From Achatina immaculata (Eukaryota > Mollusca > Gastropoda > Stylommatophora > Achatinidae), in NCBI GenBank assembly GCA_009760885.1, contig CM019702.1, positions 47,787,925 through 47,851,924 of the forward strand: a stretch of DNA of 64,000 nt, given 5' to 3'. The stretch's first letter is position 1. The number at the start of each line of letters is the position of its first letter. Made by a program: the position numbers and the translations under genes. Shown piece by piece: positions 46,111 through 56,930 of this stretch. Below the pieces are notes generated by a model that did no database searches, was not told the origin of the DNA, and worked only from the letters and a program-made list of their open reading frames with translations.

Positions 46111-46795
46111 TGGCTTTCTAGCATTCTGTTATAAAAAAACTAAGTATGATAAACATTTAAAATCTTCCTCTGTAACAGAATATGTTAGAGGATACATACT
46201 GACAGCAAAGTTCAGAGATATTATATGTATTAGAATCAAAAGGCAGCCATCACGGCAGAAAATACAATAGGCAAATATCAACCAATAAAGCCAAGGAGTT
46301 AGACAAGGTTGTGTCCTCTCTCTAGATTTGATTTCACTACACATTTGAGAAATAAAAAAAAAACAAACCATGAATTATTGGAAGCTACAATATGAACAAT
46401 CTACAATATGCAAATGATGCAGTACTGATAGTCAAAACTGAAAAGAACCTACAGAAATAATGAAACAGTGAAAGAAACTGAAAAGAAAGGATTCACTACA
46501 TAGTAAGAAAACAAAACAACTGCAACATCACAGAGGAAAAACCCACCAAAACACAGTGTTAAAGTGTATGGAGTGATCTTGTGACAAGTCCACACATTTA
46601 AACATCTGTGCACGTGACTAACATCAAATGAAAAAAAGCACCTCTGAAATCAAGAACAGAATATGCCAAGCTAAAACACAAATGTAATACATCTTATGTA
46701 ATGCATCTCTGTCGCTGAACATCAGAAGAATAATTCTAAAATGATACATTGAGCCCATCCTACACTATGAAAGTGGGCCACGGACAATGAGCAAA

Positions 46796-47031
46796 TCAGA
46801 GAAAGATCACTAATGGCAATAAATCAAAGAAAGATCACTAAAGCCAATAAATCAAAGAAAGATCACTAAAGCCAATAAATCAAAGAAAGACCACTAAAGG
46901 CAATAAATCAAAGAAAGATCACTAAAGGCAATAAATCAAAGAAAGATCACTAAAGGCAATAAATAAAAGAAAGATCACTAAAGGCAATAAATAAAAGAAA
47001 GATCACTAAAAGCAATAAATCAAAGATCACT
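46796..47031. repeat. 28-bp minisatellite, left part (~8.5 units)
   Basis: Unit 'aaagatcactaaaggcaata' plus 'aatcaaag'. Continuous with 48111-48205, from which it is separated only by the R1 insertion. No spacers between units, so not CRISPR-like. Confidence 0.95.
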
Positions 47032-48112
47032 GCTGGCGAGCCTCTTCTGATGCCGCGCGTGGAGTGAAGCTCCTCTCGGTCAAGGAAGAAACTGCGGAAA
47101 AGAAATAAGGGTTGCTGTGCGGCGCCGATGTGAAAAGGTGAAGGAAAGGATAAAGTGAAGTTTAACCGGTATGTCCAGTAGTATCGCTGCGAGAGCTACA
47201 CATACCATGGCACATCTGCTCTAGAGGCCGGCCACGTCCGAAATACACATACACTGGTGAATTATGCCTAAACCGGCATACACCAGGGGTGTTGATGGCT
47301 AGGCATGTCACGCCACCTCCGGTCTAGAGGTCGGTCACGCCCGATATGCACCTACACTGGTGAAATATGCTTAAACCGGCTCACACCAGGGGTGAAACTT
47401 GAAGGCTCCGCATGTTACGGTACCTCTGCTCTAGAGGTCGAACACGTCCCAAACACGCCCATACTGGGATAATATGCCTAAACCGGCTCACCCAGGGGTG
47501 GAAGTCACTAGTGGCGAGGATTCGTCCTCCTCGACAAAAGCTCCATCCTGGTCACAACTAGGAAGGGTAGCGGCCACGACCACAAAATACTGAAGTCGGA
47601 GACACTGGACCAGGACAGTCTAGATAGGCAACCACCTCTCACCCGATGGGGAATTATGCGTATCCCAATCATGCTGAGGTCTTCCGGTGAGAAAGTCCAA
47701 CACTGGATTGGTTGGGCAACCACCTCTCACCTGACGGCATACACGGGTATCTCAAAACACATCGAGGTTTTCTGGTGAGAAATTCCAACTCTGGCCTGGG
47801 TGGGGTACCACCTCTCACCCAGTGGGGATATACTGATATCCAAAATGCGTCGAGGTCTTCTGGTGAGAAAGTACAACTCTAGACTAAACTGGTGCAATGA
47901 AAACCACGGTGTCACACAATCCCGCTTCTGAGACCCACCAAGAATACAGGCTCAAGCCCTGCGATACTCTGAACCTCTTATGGTCCTCTCGGGGATCTCA
48001 TGTGGTCTTTTTGGGGACCAAACGGGGGACCACGGGGCTTAACGAGGACCACAGGCGCAAATTCCGTAGGATCACAGGGCTGTCTTGGTGGTAGAAGCGA
48101 ATGAAGAAGAAG
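47032..48112 (+). repeat. R1 interspersed repeat, copy c (complete, inside minisatellite)
   Basis: Most complete copy, about 1.08 kb. It starts 'gctggcgagcctcttctgat', runs through four ~100-bp blocks and about four ~75-bp blocks, and ends '...ggtggtagaagcgaatgaag' with a (GAA)n tail. Both edges lie exactly in the 28-bp minisatellite, which fixes the element's boundaries. No ORF of note. Confidence 0.9.
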
Positions 48113-48205
48113 AATAAATCAAAGAAAGATCACTAAAGGCAATAAATCAAAGAAAGATCACTAAAGGCAATAAATCAAAGCAAGATCACTAAAGGCAACA
48201 GATAA
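48111..48205. repeat. 28-bp minisatellite, right part (~3 units)
   Basis: Same unit and phase class as 46796-47031. The two parts were one array before R1 inserted. Confidence 0.95.
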
Positions 48206-48634
48206 GTAGTTTCTTAGAAGAATGTTAAGAGTACCATGGAGAGCTAAGATGACAAACATCGAATGTCTACAAAAGCATGTGAAGAAAGAAACCTAATTAA
48301 ATTTATAAGAAAATGATTATCATTATTCATTAGGCATGTGATGAGGGCTCAAAAACATCGTAACAGGGAAGATAAATGAGCAGAGAGGCAGTGGAAGGCC
48401 AAAAGAGAAAAAACCATGGACAGTCTAAAGGGATGGCACAATATACTGAGCTGACGTAAAATATCATGGATTGCGATCTGCGGAGGAGCACGAATGCTAA
48501 CACTTGCCAGGATGACACATAATAATAAACAATAATAGCAGAAGCACCCAGCTTCAGCTGTATTCCACATTATTTGATCAATCCACAAATTTAAAAGAAA
48601 AGAAAAACATTTTGTTCTTAGCTAGACCAAAGTA

Positions 48635-48760
48635 AACAACACAACTACTGAAGAGTTAAACAACACAACTACTGAAGAGTTAAACAACACAACTACTGAA
48701 GAGTTAAACAACACAACTGCTGAAGAGTTAAACACAACTACTGAAGAGTTAAACAATTAA
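48635..48760. repeat. 24-bp minisatellite, about 5 copies
   Basis: Unit contains 'aacacaactactgaagagtt'. Lies just downstream of the KAT8 3' UTR. Confidence 0.9.
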
Positions 48761-48839
48761 GTACTGTAACATTGCCAAAGAATAAACATAAAATTATGTA
48801 CATGCAAAAATAAAAAGTCAAAAAGAAGTCCATAACAAC

Positions 48840-48845
48840 TTTATT
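48840..48845 (-). promoter_or_regulatory. Candidate KAT8 polyadenylation signal
   Basis: AATAAA on the minus strand about 310 bases after the KAT8 stop codon. Other A-rich sites exist nearby, so the true 3' end is uncertain. Confidence 0.4.
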
Positions 48846-49079
48846 TATGGTTAAAAATGATTACGGTAGATAAAGTAAGTGTCACCATGTGAAACTCAAC
48901 TCTAGGCTACAAAAAATATTCATCTACACTTCAAGCAGTAGTAGTGAACTATAACGTAGCAGTCACGTTTCAATTCCTCACATTACTCCATATTTATCAG
49001 ATAAACCTAACGCATTTTGTTCAATACAAACTTATTTTCATAATCTTCCAAATCAACAAATGAGATACATTCAATGTAT

Positions 49080-49151
49080 TGTTTATTGAAGAACATGTGA
49101 AAAACAAGGTGGAACAAGGGTTAACATGTGAAAAACAAGGTGGAACAAGGG
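49080..49151. repeat. 30-bp direct duplication at KAT8 stop
   Basis: Two copies containing 'acatgtgaaaaacaaggtgg' end two bases before the KAT8 stop codon, i.e. at the start of the 3' UTR. Confidence 0.85.
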
Positions 49152-49153
49152 TA

Positions 49154-49801
49154 TCATCTTTTGGCCACTTTAGCAGGAACTTTAGAAACTGGCTTTTCCC
49201 ATCTGAGGCAGGTGGCATCGACAATCAGTGGTGGTCTCTTACAGATTTTATGATACAGCTCCTCAATCAACTTTGGAGTCACACAAAGAATGTGATTCCC
49301 CTTCCAGTATTTGATGAGATTCAGAGACTGCAAAGTGCTCACCACATCTGTGTAAGAAATAGAAGTCATCTTCTCTAAGTCTCTCATGCTGACCTTGACC
49401 CCCATTCTGTAGATACAGTCCAGAAGAACCGAAGTCCAGTAGCTCCGGTAGCTCAGCTTGCCCAAGTCAGACAAAGGCTTTTCTGGAGATCCTACAACAC
49501 CCTCTATAACTGACAGCTCATAGCTCAGAGCAATGAGGAACTTGCCATAACCTTTCCTCTGATGTGGAGGTAGGGTGAGAATACAGGCCAAGTTATTCCC
49601 ATCTGGAGATTCCTTTTCCTTGGAGAAATATCCTACGAGATGGCACCCATATCTGTCAACTTCAACCAAAATGTAGAACATGAATGGTTCAACATCAAAG
49701 TAGAGAGTTTTATGGTCGAGGAACAACTTTGCCAGCAGACACAAGTTTTGGCAGTAGATCTTCCAGTCTTTTCCATCCACCTCAAACACTGAGATTGTTC
49801 C
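49154..49801 (-). CDS. KAT8: KAT8/MOF exon 4: MYST acetyltransferase domain
   Basis: 648-nt last exon, starting at a CACTAG acceptor (phase 0) and ending with TGA at 49154. It encodes residues about 212-426: [57 protein letters not shown] (acetyl-CoA-binding Q/RxxGxG loop), [19 protein letters not shown], and the end AKVAKR. By alignment spacing, catalytic Cys284 and Glu318 (34 apart, as in human MOF) and the autoacetylated Lys242 are present. KAT8 acetylates H4 Lys16 in the MSL and NSL complexes in the nucleus. The exon is intact. Its acceptor lies inside a 37-bp tandem array (49783-50115). Confidence 0.97.
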   Translation of the reverse strand, partial: GTISVFEVDGKDWKIYCQNLCLLAKLFLDHKTLYFDVEPFMFYILVEVDRYGCHLVGYFSKEKESPDGNNLACILTLPPHQRKGYGKFLIALSYELSVIEGVVGSPEKPLSDLGKLSYRSYWTSVLLDCIYRMGVKVSMRDLEKMTSISYTDVVSTLQSLNLIKYWKGNHILCVTPKLIEELYHKICKRPPLIVDATCLRWEKPVSKVPAKVAKR

Positions 49802-50115
49802 CTAGTGAAAAGATAGATTCAAACACTGAGATTGTTCCCTAGTGAAAAGATAGATTCAAACATTGAGACTGTTCCCTAGTGAAAAGATAGATTCAAACTC
49901 TGAGATTGTTCCCTAGTGAAAAGATAGATTCAGACACTGAGATTGTTCCCTAGTGAAAAGATAGATTCAAACACTGAGATTGTCCCCTGGTGAAAAGATA
50001 GATTCAAACATTGAGACTGTTCCCTAGTGAAAAGATAGATTCAAACACTGAGATTGTCCCCTGGTGAAAAGATAGATTCAAACATTGAGACTGTTCCCTA
50101 GTGAACAGACTAACT
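49783..50115 (-). repeat. Tandem array of the KAT8 exon 4 splice acceptor (9 copies)
   Basis: Nine copies of a 37-bp unit. On the minus strand each unit holds a pyrimidine-rich stretch, an AG, and the first ~20 bases of exon 4 (GGAACAATCTCAGTGTTTGA). The copy nearest the exon is the real junction, so array and gene overlap by 19 bases. All nine keep AG (two read CCAG, the rest CTAG). Units 6-9 show a two-unit (74-bp) alternation of variants, pointing to recent duplication in blocks. Confidence 0.9.
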
Positions 50116-50159
50116 CAGAAATTACAAGGCCCCATTATTCTCTTTCTTACTGCCAGTGG

Positions 50160-50600
50160 CAACAAGAAAGAGAGTTCTAAGATGGCATACAAAACCTATT
50201 CTACTTTATGCAAGTGTAATATGGACTATGAATAAACAATCAGAATGAAGAATAAAGGCTGCTGAATTTGGTTCATGAATATGAAGGATGTTTTGCATTT
50301 CATGGAAAATGAAGAATGAAGAAGTATTACAGCAGGCAAAGGAACATCTGAAACTGGTGCTGTACATAAGAAAAAAGACAATCAAAAGTTTCTCTGACAC
50401 ATCAGAAGATAAGAAGGTCTCGAAAAATTGATCATGACTGGAAAGATAAATTGCAAAAGACAAAGAAGTTGGAGAAGACAGAAATACATAGATAGACTGC
50501 CTGCATGGTTTGCCAGGAGAACAACAATCAGCTTGATTCGAGACACAGAGGACTTAACTAGAATGAGAGGTGACCGCCTCTGCCTATAAACATGGCACTA
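50160..50600 (+). mobile_element. LINE C-terminal relic in KAT8 intron 3
   Basis: Translation gives 'IWTMNKQSE', IKAAEFGS, 'NEEVLQQAKEHLKLVLYIRK' and RQRSWRRQKYIDRLPAWFAR. This is the order seen at C-termini of the LINEs here (joint, repeat basic motif, D-L-W). Too decayed to assign to LINE-E firmly. Opposite strand to KAT8. Confidence 0.6.
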
Positions 50601-50889
50601 TCTATTCTCATATGCAATATGATATTCACTGAGCACTATCATAAATTATTTTTCTTTTTTTTTTCTTCAAAATTTTGTTTCCTGCTTCCAACTTTGCATT
50701 AGGCTGATTCTCATGTGCACATCAGTTCATAATCTCAGATGTGGACACAACTGACAACCAACAGACATAATGTTTATAGCTGGCAATTCTGCCCTTTGCA
50801 TATGTACTCAAATACCTTCAGAGTACAGGAACACATCCTCCAAAACTGTACCACAAAAGAAAAGTGAGATGCACTGGCCTAATGAAATT

Positions 50890-50970
50890 ACTTACAGCTC
50901 TCCTGTAGGCCTCCCAGTTGTAAGCAAGATGGCCTGCTGCTGATGCACCCATTTGAAGATTATCAATGGT
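50890..50970 (-). mobile_element. LINE-C 3' terminal scrap
   Basis: About 80 bp of the LINE-C 3' end ('ctctcctgtaggcctcccag', 'ggcctgctgctgatgcaccc'). KAT8 intron 3. Confidence 0.75.
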
Positions 50971-51739
50971 ACAGATAATATTTTATGTTTGTACATTTGT
51001 GTGCGTATCTCTTCAGACGAAATTGTAAAACCAAACTAAGAGCTTGTGAAGAATCTGCCACAGCAAAATGTGGACATTTACACTTTGAATGCAAGCTCAA
51101 TCTCAGATATAAACAGAGACAGACATAGCAACACACACACACACACAAAACCCTTTGTGACATGAGGATCAAACTTTAAGTGGATGGTCCAGAGTTACAG
51201 ATGGGCTGAAGTTAAGTACTTGGTAAGGATAGCGGAAAAAAAAAGAATATCAAGAAAAAAAAAAAAAGCCAGTTTATGGCTGAAATGAAAATATTATCAT
51301 AAAAGAAATCTGATGGTTCAATAAAGGTTTTCATAGATTTAGGTAAATTTCATTTTCTTCCACCATCATTTTTGTATGAGTTACGGTTAATCTACATAAT
51401 ATTTAGATATGAATCTACATGTTCAATGTAAACAATGTATTGTTTCTGCAAGATTAAACAGGTAGAGTCATGGTCAGCTGAAAGCAGACATGTCTGCTCT
51501 GATGTCAGATCTGGTAAACAAAGAACCAAGATCTTAACTCACTTCTTCTAGGTGCTTCCAAAAAAAAAAAAAACAGGCTTTACCACTGTTGTCCACTGAA
51601 TGAGGTAGAGACATGGTCCTGGCTGAGCTTACTGAGAGGACTGCCAATACAGCCCCTGACTGGGCATCATCATGAAATATTTCATTTTATTTTATTATGT
51701 TTCACAACTTTTCAATGTTAATTATGTTTGTCATATGCA
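50971..51739. other. KAT8 intron 3, nothing recognised
   Basis: A (CA)n run at 51131-51148 and A-runs. No exon or repeat homology noted. Confidence 0.5.
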
Positions 51740-51850
51740 CAGCACATTTGTAGAATGGAACTGAGTGAAAGTTGCTTGATAGAGGGCAGAATGTCAGACA
51801 GGCCAGCGTGCCCAATTCTTAACCCTTTGGAAATAAAGATCAGTCAGTCA
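51740..51850 (+). repeat. Short repeat with 'cccaattcttaaccctttg'
   Basis: Second good copy of the element at 31650-31800, ending in a TCAGTCAATCAA-type tail. Inside KAT8 intron 3. Confidence 0.6.
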
Positions 51851-51969
51851 ATCAATCAATCATCACAACTTCTTGGGTACAAACCTGGGATGTACAGAAA
51901 GTCATATCAGTCTATCACCACTACTCAGAGAAGATGACAAGCCCTACAGTGTTCTGAACCAGTGATCTC

Positions 51970-54107
51970 TCTCTCTCTCTGAACATCAAGTGCCCAGGAA
52001 CATGGAGCTTCTGCAAAGGTTTTCCACAAATGCCTGTCTTTTGCCTTTTTTTCTGCTCTTGCCCAGGTAAGCCCTCTATTGCTCAACATCCTCTCTGTTG
52101 TTGTTCTCTATGTCTCTTTTGGTCTACCCTTACTTCTGTTCCCCTGTGGTGTCCGTCTTAGTGCTATTTTTGGTAGTGAGTTGTCAGTCATTCAGAGCAC
52201 ATGTCCCAACCATCGCCAGCTTCTTTCCTCAGTAACTGCTGTCAGTGGCTTCATCTGCATTTCTGCCAACAAGATGTTATTTCTTATGGTGTTTGGCCAA
52301 AATATTCTTCTAATTCTTTGTAAACATAGTCTGGAAAGAATTCAACTTGTTTTCTATGGTTTTGGTGATTTTCCAGTATTCACTTCCATAGAGTAGTACA
52401 CTTAGAACATTACTCTTAAATATACTGATTTTTTTATTCATGCTTAGTTTTTTTGATTTCCATATAGTCTGCAGCATTGCAAAAAGCCTGGTTTGCTCTA
52501 GTAAGTCTGCTATTGATGTCCTCTGTGCTGTCTCCATTTTCTACTACTCTACTACCAAGATATACAAATTTGTTGACCCTCTCCACTAACTATCTACTCT
52601 GAGTACATTTCTGTTGTTCACATTTTGCTTCATTGACCTTGTCTTTCCTACGTTGATCTTTAGTCCTATGTTGTTTGCATTCTGACTTAGCTTGTTTATT
52701 TTATCTTGCGTATCTTTGTGGCTGCTTGATAGTAGACAAATGTCATCTGCAAAGTCAAGGTCCTCCAGCACTGTGTCAAGGGTCCATTGTAATCCTCTGC
52801 GTTTGTCTGATGTTGCCCCCTTCATTAACCAGCCTACTGCCAAGACAAATAATGTTGGTGATAGTACGCATCCCTGCTTCACTCCTTTTTGTACCCTAAA
52901 GCTGCTGGAGGTATGTTCTCCACAGATCACTTTGCACTGAAAACCCTCATATAGGGCTTTGATTACATTCACTATCTTATGGGGAAGGCCATGCCATCTT
53001 AGGATTTTCCACAGTGCATCTCTGTTGACACTGTCAAGGCTTTCTCAAAATCTATAAACAATGCATATTTTGTGCTATGCCGCTCATTTGCCTGTACAAA
53101 TATGTGGTCTATGCATGATCTTCCTTTCCTAAATCCTGCCTGCTCTTTCCGAAGTTTTCCCTCAAGTGCTGGTACAATTCTGTTGATGATTATTCTGCAA
53201 AATACTTTACTGGTGAGTGGCAGCAAGGTAATGCCTCTCCAGTTCCTCCAATCTCTGAGGTCACCCTTCTTTGGTAGTTTTACTAAGGCCAGTTTTCCAC
53301 TCCTCTAGAGCTTTTTCTAGATCCCAAATTTGTTGGGAGTTGTTTTGGTGTTTCCATTTCTTCTGCTTTCAACATCTCAGCAGTCACTTCATCTTCACCT
53401 GGTGCCCTGTCTAATTTTAGCTTGTTTATTGCCTCCTTTACTTCACTTATTGTTACTGGTCCTGTATTGATGTTTAGTTCCATTTTTGTTTCAGGTATGT
53501 CTATTGTTTGTGCTGCTTGTGTTCTGTTTAGTACAAATGGATGCATCAGTAGCAGGCCATCTTGCTCACAACCGAGAGAGGCGCCTACAGGAGTGCTGTT
53601 AGGGAGGCAAAGTTCCGCAAGGGACATGCAAATGAATGACTCCTCCTTCATGATGATCTTCTTTACCTGACCATATTATTTTATTTTCTGTGTGCTGTGT
53701 TGTTAATTTCCTTCTGCCTTGTCCTGTCCATCTTGTTTCTTGTATTCCTAGTACGTCTATTTTGTATCTGTGCATTTCCTTGATGGTTTGTGCTAGTTTT
53801 CCAGTCTGATTAAGTGTTCTTATATTCCAGCTGCCTATTTGCATCTTGTGTTTAGGTTCCAGGAGGTCTGCAGTTGGGCTGGGGACTTCCAGTGGCTGGC
53901 TTTCACCCACAACCTTCATGGGCTCAGTTTCCTGATAAGCATTTCTCCTTCCACCTGCATTTGCTTTTTCCTTCTGTTTCTGTAGCAGTCTGATAGTTTT
54001 TTACCAGATAGGGTTGCTGGCCCTATGCTGAACCCTCCTTAGTCGCCTTTTTATGATCATGCGTTGAGTATAGTGGTCCTATTCTTTGCAGATCCTGAGT
54101 ACCAAAT
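51970..54107 (-). mobile_element. LINE-A copy with internal replacement, in KAT8 intron 3
   Basis: Has both ends of LINE-A on the minus strand: the 5' UTR end near 54107 (ttgcagatcctgagtacc) and the (GA)n tail at 51968-51980. Endonuclease start (53599-53919, IGSWNIRTLNQTGKLAQ), RT (53283-53450, APGEDEVTAEMLKA; 52586-52972, GVKQGCVLSPTLFV and FADD) and C-terminus are recognisable with many lesions. About 1.1 kb between the HEGG and NRTQAAQ parts is missing and replaced by a LINE-C scrap (53530-53640). Same orientation as KAT8. Confidence 0.9.
53530..53640 (+). mobile_element. LINE-C scrap at LINE-A deletion junction
   Basis: About 110 bp of the LINE-C 3' end ('gatgcatcagtagcaggcca', 'ggcaaagttccgcaaggg', ending 'catgcaaatgaatga'), in place of the missing LINE-A segment. 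Confidence 0.85.
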
Positions 54108-54652
54108 GGGAGGAACCAGTGATAGCACTAGGATTTTTTTAAACTGGTAAAATTGTACCTGTCTTTCATCTTGCATGAAGTATTTTCTGAAATGCCAGTT
54201 TTGTTTTTTTTTAAATACAACATTTAGTACTTCTAAACTTCTTTTCCTATTTACAAATAAAAAAAAAACAAAAAACATTACAAATATCAATTGGAATGAA
54301 ATGTTTCAGTGAAATTAATTTCTTATCTTATTTGCTGCAGGATTTAATACAAAATGCTAAAACGCTGAACCAAGTCAAAATTGACAGATTCTCCTCCATG
54401 CAGACTGAGCACCGTCAACCCACTAACCCAATTATCTTCCAAATTATTTCACCAGTTGCTTTTTACTAGGTTTGTTAAAATAATATAAACTGGTTACCAT
54501 AACAAAAGTTTCAGTTTTTCTCCTTTTTTAATTATCAATTTCAAGTTAAAAAGATCATGATTCAGGACAGAACCTAAGCCACAGCTTACATATGGAAGTA
54601 TAGACGGCTCTCAGTATATGTAAAAACTGACTCACATAAAAGGTTGTATGAG
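54108..54652. other. KAT8 intron 3, nothing recognised
   Basis: Unique-looking AT-rich intron sequence between LINE-A and mariner-2. Confidence 0.45.
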
Positions 54653-55592
54653 GGTCATACCGAAAGTTGTGCGCCAAATTTTTGTTTTTAAACAGAATTT
54701 AAAGATTGAGAAAATATAAATGTATCACCTTAACTGCATCCTTTGCGCTTCATGTAGAGGTCACATGACATCACCATCATGTGACCACGTCGAGTATAAA
54801 CAAAATGGCGGGTGCTCAAGTTTCATTTCGTCAATGTGCTGTTATCGAGTTCCTCGGTAAAGAGGAAATCCCCGCTGCCGAAATCACCAAAGACTTCAAC
54901 TTGTTTATGGAGATATGTGTTTGGGTGCCAGTAGTGTTAGAAGGTGGGTGAAACATTTCAAAGATGGAAACATGAGCATCCAAGATATGCCTCACAGCAG
55001 TCGCTCTCGAACTGCCTCCACTGAACACAACATGGAAAGGGTTGACGACATCATTAAACAAGACAGACATGTCATAGTATCTGAAATCGCTGTAAATCTT
55101 GGAATAGGACACAATGCAGTACAGGAAATGATTGAAACCCTAGGTTATAGAAAAGTTTGTACTCACTGGGTCCCACGTTTGTTGACTGAAGATCACAAAG
55201 CTGTGAGAAAAACTCTGCTCGCTGGACAACTGAGGAAATTCAGAAAATAGGTTGGGAAATTCTTCCATACCCTGCCTATAGCCCCGACCTGGCGCTCGGT
55301 GATTACCATCTTTTCAGTTTTGTGAAAGAACAAATGCAAGGCCATCACTATCACACAGGAGAGAACGTCCAGAAAGCAGTGCATCTGTGCCTTCGGTCAG
55401 CTGGAACAGAATTCTACCGGGAGGGTATTTTCAAACTTGCAAAGCGATGGGGAAAAATGTGTGCAGAGAAATGGAGATTATGTTGAAAAGTGAGAAAAGG
55501 ATGCAGACAGGTATACATTTATATTTTCTCTATCTATAAATTCTGAATTTTTAAAAATATTTGCTCACGACTTTTGGTATGACCCTTGTAGG
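54653..55592 (+). mobile_element. Mariner-like transposon 2 (internally deleted)
   Basis: Inverted termini: 'agggtcataccgaaagttgt' at the left and the inverse of 'cgacttttggtatgaccctt' at the right. It encodes the N-terminal DNA-binding half (54915-55250: SSVRRWVKHFKDGN, VSEIAVNLGIGHNAVQEMI, THWVPRLLTEDHK) and the end (PAYSPDLALGDYHLF, TEFYRGGIFKLAKRWGKM). The middle with the first two catalytic Asp is deleted, so it could move only if helped by an intact relative. KAT8 intron 3, opposite strand, 59 bp from exon 3. Confidence 0.88.
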
Positions 55593-55650
55593 ATACATAA
55601 ATTACCTAAGCTGGAAACTGTCAGCACTGAATATGGCATAAGCTACACAC

Positions 55651-55854
55651 CTTTCTATAGATTTCTTTGCCAGGTGGGTGTCTCCAAGTGCACTGTGACT
55701 GATGATAACGAAATGACTTTTCCAGCTTCATATACTTCAGGCAAAACTCACATATCCAAAGCTTTGGTTGCTTACCATATTCTTCAGGGTAAGGAGAAAA
55801 GTACCATGCATCTATCTCATATTTGCCAAACTGAATCTTGTCTATGTACTTCAC
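55651..55854 (-). CDS. KAT8: KAT8/MOF exon 3: MYST zinc finger
   Basis: 204-nt exon with an ACACTCAG acceptor and GTGTGT donor; phase 0 on both sides. It encodes residues about 144-211: [40 protein letters not shown], then [20 protein letters not shown]. The C2HC zinc finger of MYST enzymes is complete (Cys178, Cys181, His194, Cys198 by my count). The finger helps nucleosome binding and is needed for activity in this family. The A-run just upstream (55863-55879) lies in the intron. Confidence 0.97.
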
Positions 55855-56024
55855 CTGAGTGTGAAAAAAAAAAAAAAAACACATGTCGCTGTAGTCAGTT
55901 GTGTAAATCCAATACTGCTGAAAACAGTTGTGAGAGAGGATACCTGACAACCTACAACCACTGGTACCTACCTGTTTTAAAAGCTCATCTTCTATGATGA
56001 AAAGTGTAATTGTTAGCAATCAAT

Positions 56025-56460
56025 CAAGTGCCATGCCGCGTGGCATAGGCGATCATTTCTCTCCACAATTTCCTGTCTTTAGACCTGATTATGAGATCTG
56101 CCGATGACTTTCTTCCTAGCCACACTGACAGCCCATACAGTAACTTCTCTCTCTGTCTTCCTCTGTCTCTTCTTCCCTCAATTTTTCCAGTTGCCACAAT
56201 GTGTTCCAATTTTCCTCTTCTCAGAAAATGTCCTAAAAATCTCGCTCATCTGCCTCTGATCTTTGCTGTAATTTGCCTTTTTAACTCCAGCCTCTCTTAA
56301 GACTTTTTCGCTGGTTTTCTTAGCTTCTTATGAACCATATTTCCATGGCCTCCATTTCTTGCTGCACTCTTTTATTCATGGACCATGCTTCACATCCATA
56401 AAACAAAATTGGCTCCACGTAACATTTAAGTACTCAGAATCTTGTTTCCATTGATATGGA
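56025..56460 (-). mobile_element. LINE-E 3' fragment in KAT8 intron 2
   Basis: A minus-strand ORF at 56024-56209 reads VATGKIEGRRDRGRQREKLL and ends RHGT, the LINE-E C-terminus. Upstream parts to about 56460 are frame-shifted. Same strand as KAT8. Confidence 0.85.
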
Positions 56461-56930
56461 TCTGTTGCACAAGACTTTATAGTAATAACTGTTATAAAAT
56501 TGGAAAAAAACAACAAAAGTTCTAACCAAGATATTTCACCAGCTTCTGATAAAAAGTGCAGCCCTACAAAGATGGTGTATTGTATTCAGTACTATTTTTC
56601 TGCAAATAAAGGTTTTGTAATGCATGGACGCACCAGTGAAATATGTATAAACAAAGGTCTCTACTTTGTCACAGCCATGCAAGATGTGAATTAACACTGT
56701 TTAACTGGAATGTTCTTTTGCATAACAGTAATAAGGAAATCCAGACGCTCATTAAAAAAATATATTATGAAAATGTATGAACTGCACGACAAAGTGGCAA
56801 AAATTGTGCATAGTGGTTTATTTATTTTGTACCAAAAAAAAATGTGTTTGAAAGAAAATTTTTTGCACAGTTCAGTATAAAAGATTAATTTTGCATTTTT
56901 GTTCTGCAAAATGGAAGTCTCAAAGTTTAC

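Larger units (their letters stand above)
46270..48500 (+). mobile_element. LINE-E relic carrying a minisatellite and an R1 insertion
   Basis: An RT remnant near 46285-46440 reads GVRQGCVLS-like then QYANDAVLIVKTEKNLQ, so the YxDD box is YAND. The C-terminal part resumes near 46740 (EPILHYESGP), then is split by the 28-bp minisatellite and the R1 repeat. It continues at 48200-48500 (RRMLRVPWRAKMTNIECLQK-like, ERGSGRPKEK-like). Heavily mutated. Minisatellite and R1 occupy the position between the LLYGSES and RRMLR parts of the LINE-E C-terminus at 31080-31150. Confidence 0.75.

Noticed and set aside
46796..48205. CRISPR-like regular repeats
   Set aside because: Units are directly adjacent without variable spacers, in a eukaryotic LINE relic; it is a minisatellite.
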